The notes below the pieces were generated by a model. It did not search any database. It was not told where the DNA came from and worked only from the letters and a program-made list of their open reading frames with translations. Shown here in pieces: positions 15,029 through 16,823 of a stretch of DNA of 16,823 nt (the first letter of the stretch is position 1; each line of letters starts with the position of its first letter). The stretch is taken from NCBI GenBank assembly GCA_041749275.1, contig JBGTBQ010000339.1:1-16823 (forward strand), in the 5' to 3' direction. Both the position numbers and the translations under genes were made by a program. Source of the stretch: JBGTBQ01 sp041749275 (GTDB lineage: Bacteria > Acidobacteriota > Blastocatellia > Pyrinomonadales > Pyrinomonadaceae).

Positions 15029-16274
15029 AAGAAACCGGCTTCCGGTCGCTCCCTTTCCGGATGACTTCTTCGTACCAGAGGATCATCTGCTGCGCGCGGC
15101 GGCTCCACCCCATGTCCTGCGCGTGCGTCCACCCGGCCTCTCCCATGCTCCGGCGCGTCGCGGGCGATTGGGCGAGCCGGCGAATGCCCTCGGCCAGCGC
15201 CTCGACCGTCTCTTGCGGAGTAGTGACCGGCACTTTGATCCCGGCTTCGGGCGGCACGATGACGCTCGCGCCCTGATGATCCAAAGTCAGCAGCGGCAGG
15301 CGAGAGGCCATCGCTTCATAGAGAACCGTGCCGGAGGTGTCGCGCAGGCTGGTGAACAGGAAAGCGTCCGCCCGGCGATAGTATTCAGGCATCTCTTGAA
15401 ACGAGATGACTCCGACGAACTCCACGCGGTCGCCGACGCCGAGCGCGTGCGCCAGTCGCTCCATCTCGGCACGCTGCGGCCCGTCGCCCACCACTTGAAG
15501 ACGCACGTCCATCTCGCGCTCAACCTGCGCCAGCGCCTCCAGCGCCAGAGGCAAAGCCTTGAGCGGGATGAGCCGCCCGACCCACAGCAGCGTCATCCCT
15601 TCGTGCGGCCTCTCACGCTCGTCCACCGGAAGCGACATCAGCGCTTCGGGCACGCCGATGTTGGGGAACGGGCGCACCTGCGTCGCCCCGGCGGACGCGA
15701 GCGCGCGTGTCGTCTCGGTGTTGGTCGAGAGGATGAGCGCGCTTCCGCGCACCGCGTTTCGCAAGGCCGGAAGGCGCGTGACCACTTTCACGCGAAAGGT
15801 TCTCAGCAACTCGCTGCTCCAACTCTGACCGAAGTAGCGGCGAAACGCGGGCGGCGCGGTCTGCCCTCCGCCAATCGGCCCCCACACGAAAGGAATCGGC
15901 AACCGCCAGAGCAGGGGCGGCGCGCTGATGGTTCCCCAACTGACATGATGCGCCACGTCGAAGCGGTGCGTGCGATGGAGCCTGCGCGCTTCGCGCAGCA
16001 CCGCGCGTTGCCAGAGGATGTAGTGGAGCCGCAGCCCGCGCTCGCTCTGCACGGAGCGGCGCGGGTCCCAGCGTCGCGGGAGCGTGACCCACACGAAATT
16101 CAGCTTCGGGTTCGGGTGGGCTTCCATGTGGCGCTCGATGTCGTCTTTGAATTGCGGGTCGGTCAGCACCCAGACTTCATGCGTGAGCGAGAGATGCCAC
16201 GCCAGATTCCACGTGACCGCGGACTCCGAGCCGCGCACGGGACTGCAAGCATGACCGACTAAGAGGACTTTCAT
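15015..16274 (-). CDS. Glycosyltransferase family 4 (GT-B fold), first of the overlapping gene set
   Basis: This is a retaining cytoplasmic glycosyltransferase of 419 aa. The N-terminus MKVLLVGHACSPVRGSESAV (1-20) has the acceptor-side loop with GSE. WGPIGGGQTAP lies in mid-domain. The nucleotide-sugar domain begins LLWVGRLIPLKALPLALEAL (229-248), followed by LQVVGDGPQRAEMERLA. The usual E-x7-E is a D-x7-E, RDTSGTVLYEAM (Asp312 and Glu320), a variant seen in several GT4 subgroups. The ATG at 16274 has AGGA a few bases upstream. It is 139 bp from the flippase gene, and that gap contains two hairpins, so it could have its own promoter or be separated from the flippase transcript. It overlaps the downstream membrane gene by 14 bp. 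Confidence 0.93.
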   Translation of the reverse strand: MKVLLVGHACSPVRGSESAVTWNLAWHLSLTHEVWVLTDPQFKDDIERHMEAHPNPKLNFVWVTLPRRWDPRRSVQSERGLRLHYILWQRAVLREARRLHRTHRFDVAHHVSWGTISAPPLLWRLPIPFVWGPIGGGQTAPPAFRRYFGQSWSSELLRTFRVKVVTRLPALRNAVRGSALILSTNTETTRALASAGATQVRPFPNIGVPEALMSLPVDERERPHEGMTLLWVGRLIPLKALPLALEALAQVEREMDVRLQVVGDGPQRAEMERLAHALGVGDRVEFVGVISFQEMPEYYRRADAFLFTSLRDTSGTVLYEAMASRLPLLTLDHQGASVIVPPEAGIKVPVTTPQETVEALAEGIRRLAQSPATRRSMGEAGWTHAQDMGWSRRAQQMILWYEEVIRKGSDRKPVSYAAL

Positions 16275-16297
16275 GTTTCCTGTTATCTTTCGGACGC

Positions 16298-16316
16298 CGA
16301 CTCTCTTTCAGAGTCG
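16298..16316. repeat. 7-bp-stem hairpin upstream of the first GT4 gene
   Basis: CGACTCT (16298-16304) and AGAGTCG (16310-16316) are perfect inverted repeats with a 5-nt loop, 24 bp before the GT4 start. There is no adjacent U-run on the minus strand, so a terminator is unlikely. It may be a leader structure or a palindromic repeat. Confidence 0.5.
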
Positions 16317-16341
16317 CCCCTACCTTTAGATTTCACTTGGC

Positions 16342-16368
16342 TGTACGGTCAGAACCGCCCCCCGTACA
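16342..16368. repeat. TGTACGG/CCGTACA inverted repeat in the flippase-GT4 gap
   Basis: TGTACGG (16342-16348) is perfectly inverted at 16362-16368 with a 13-nt GC-rich spacer. It lies 46 bp past the flippase stop. It could be an operator, an RNA hairpin or a dispersed repeat; nothing in the sequence decides between these. Confidence 0.4.
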
Positions 16369-16413
16369 CTGACTTGAAAACCGATCTAGTTGATAGACCA
16401 CGAGACATCCGCT

Positions 16414-16823
16414 TTATACCTTCAACTGCCGGACGATGACCGCGTTGCCGACGAGCCGCGCCGCCAGCCACGCCCCCATCGCGTAAACCGCCCCCGTCAA
16501 CCCGAAGACGAAGACCAGCGGCGCGAGGACGAGCGCGAGAAGAAGGCTGCTCACCAGCTCCGCGTTGAACTGCCGGCGATTCTGCTCCAATGCGTTCAAC
16601 CAGAACTTGAGCGCCAGCGAAACGTAATGAAGCGCGTAGAGCGCCGCGAATAGTCGGAGCACGCCGTCGAGGTTCAGGTAAGACGACTCCGAGCCGTAGA
16701 AGATTTTCAGCAGCAGTCCGGGGAAGAGCACCAGCGCGGCGAAGTAAGGGAGCAGGAGCAGCGCGCCCTGCGCCGCGTGCGTGAGCGCGACCCGCCGCGC
16801 GGCGCGCAGTCCTTCCGTGGCCC
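16414..16823 (-). CDS. Wzx-like oligosaccharide flippase, C-terminal part (cut by window edge)
   Basis: The reading frame is open to the right edge of the window, so the 5' end is missing; 135 residues are visible and the stop is TAA at 16414-16416. The visible part has about four membrane segments: ALLLLPYFAALVLFPGLLL, FAALYALHYVSLALKFWL, LVSSLLLALVLAPLVFVFGL and AVYAMGAWLAARLVGNAVI. LFPGLLLKIFYGSESS resembles the loop near the last half of polysaccharide-transport (Wzx/MATE-like) flippases. Such proteins move lipid-linked repeat units from the cytoplasmic to the periplasmic face, which fits the glycosyltransferases and ligase/polymerase downstream. A GTG at 16731 lies inside the frame and is not the real start. 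Assignment rests on topology, this loop and context. Confidence 0.72.
   Translation of the reverse strand, partial: ATEGLRAARRVALTHAAQGALLLLPYFAALVLFPGLLLKIFYGSESSYLNLDGVLRLFAALYALHYVSLALKFWLNALEQNRRQFNAELVSSLLLALVLAPLVFVFGLTGAVYAMGAWLAARLVGNAVIVRQLKV

Noticed and set aside
7259..16262. Long plus-strand ORFs (287-466 aa) opposite the polysaccharide genes, for example at 8203-9300, 9433-10599, 11195-12379, 12453-13685 and 14862-16262
   Set aside because: They are exact antisense shadows of genes with clear family motifs. Their translations are Arg/Ala/His-rich with no recognisable domains, as expected opposite high-GC coding sequence.
16414..16731. Complete small membrane protein starting at 16731
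   Set aside because: The frame stays open through the right edge and continues hydrophobic flippase-like sequence, so this is the 3' part of a larger gene.

Overview
The window is high in GC and densely coded. It looks like a Gram-negative, probably acidobacterial chromosome; Blastocatellia/Pyrinomonadaceae-like is my best guess, not a demonstrated placement. Three things point that way: a TonB-dependent receptor with an N-terminal carboxypeptidase-regulatory-like domain, a cytochrome c fused to an ABC-type solute-binding protein, and intergenic clusters of short tetraloop hairpins. I see no rRNA, tRNA, CRISPR array, transposase or integrase.

Left third (1-7280): an outer-membrane TonB-dependent receptor lies on the minus strand (96-2909). 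It diverges, across a 667-bp intergenic region, from a two-gene plus-strand operon. The first gene (3577-5580) encodes an exported YVTN/cytochrome-D1-like beta-propeller flanked by two similar beta-sandwich domains. The second (5583-7280) encodes a periplasmic protein that joins a c-type cytochrome to a type-1 periplasmic binding protein. The pair resembles the beta-propeller plus substrate-binding protein pair known from PQQ-dependent alcohol catabolism operons, but here heme is fused to the binding protein and no ABC permease or ATPase is visible. The intergenic region carries a good sigma70-like promoter for the receptor, a roughly 206-bp compound inverted-repeat element, and a strong hairpin just ahead of the propeller gene.

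Right two thirds (7298-16823): a cell-surface polysaccharide locus lies entirely on the minus strand and reads from right to left. The order is Wzx-like flippase (cut by the window edge), GT4 glycosyltransferase, O-antigen ligase/polymerase-like membrane protein, second GT4 glycosyltransferase, DegT/DnrJ/EryC1 aminotransferase, membrane-anchored FlaA1/CapD-type nucleotide-sugar 4,6-dehydratase, RfbE-like NAD-dependent epimerase/dehydratase, and a WecG/TagA/CpsF glycosyltransferase. From the first GT4 onward the genes overlap by 1-23 bp or are separated by 45 bp or less, so they are probably co-transcribed and translationally coupled. Together they would make an amino-deoxy sugar, assemble a lipid-linked repeat unit at the inner membrane, flip it and polymerise or ligate it. 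No priming phospho-glycosyltransferase or Wza/Wzc export machinery is in view; these may lie beyond the right edge.

The locus and the plus-strand operon converge with only 17 bp between stop codons and no visible terminator. The most notable points are the heme-solute-binding-protein fusion and its neighbours, the compound repeat at 3284-3489, a related short sequence that recurs at the start of both plus-strand genes, and an epimerase with Phe where the catalytic Tyr is expected.
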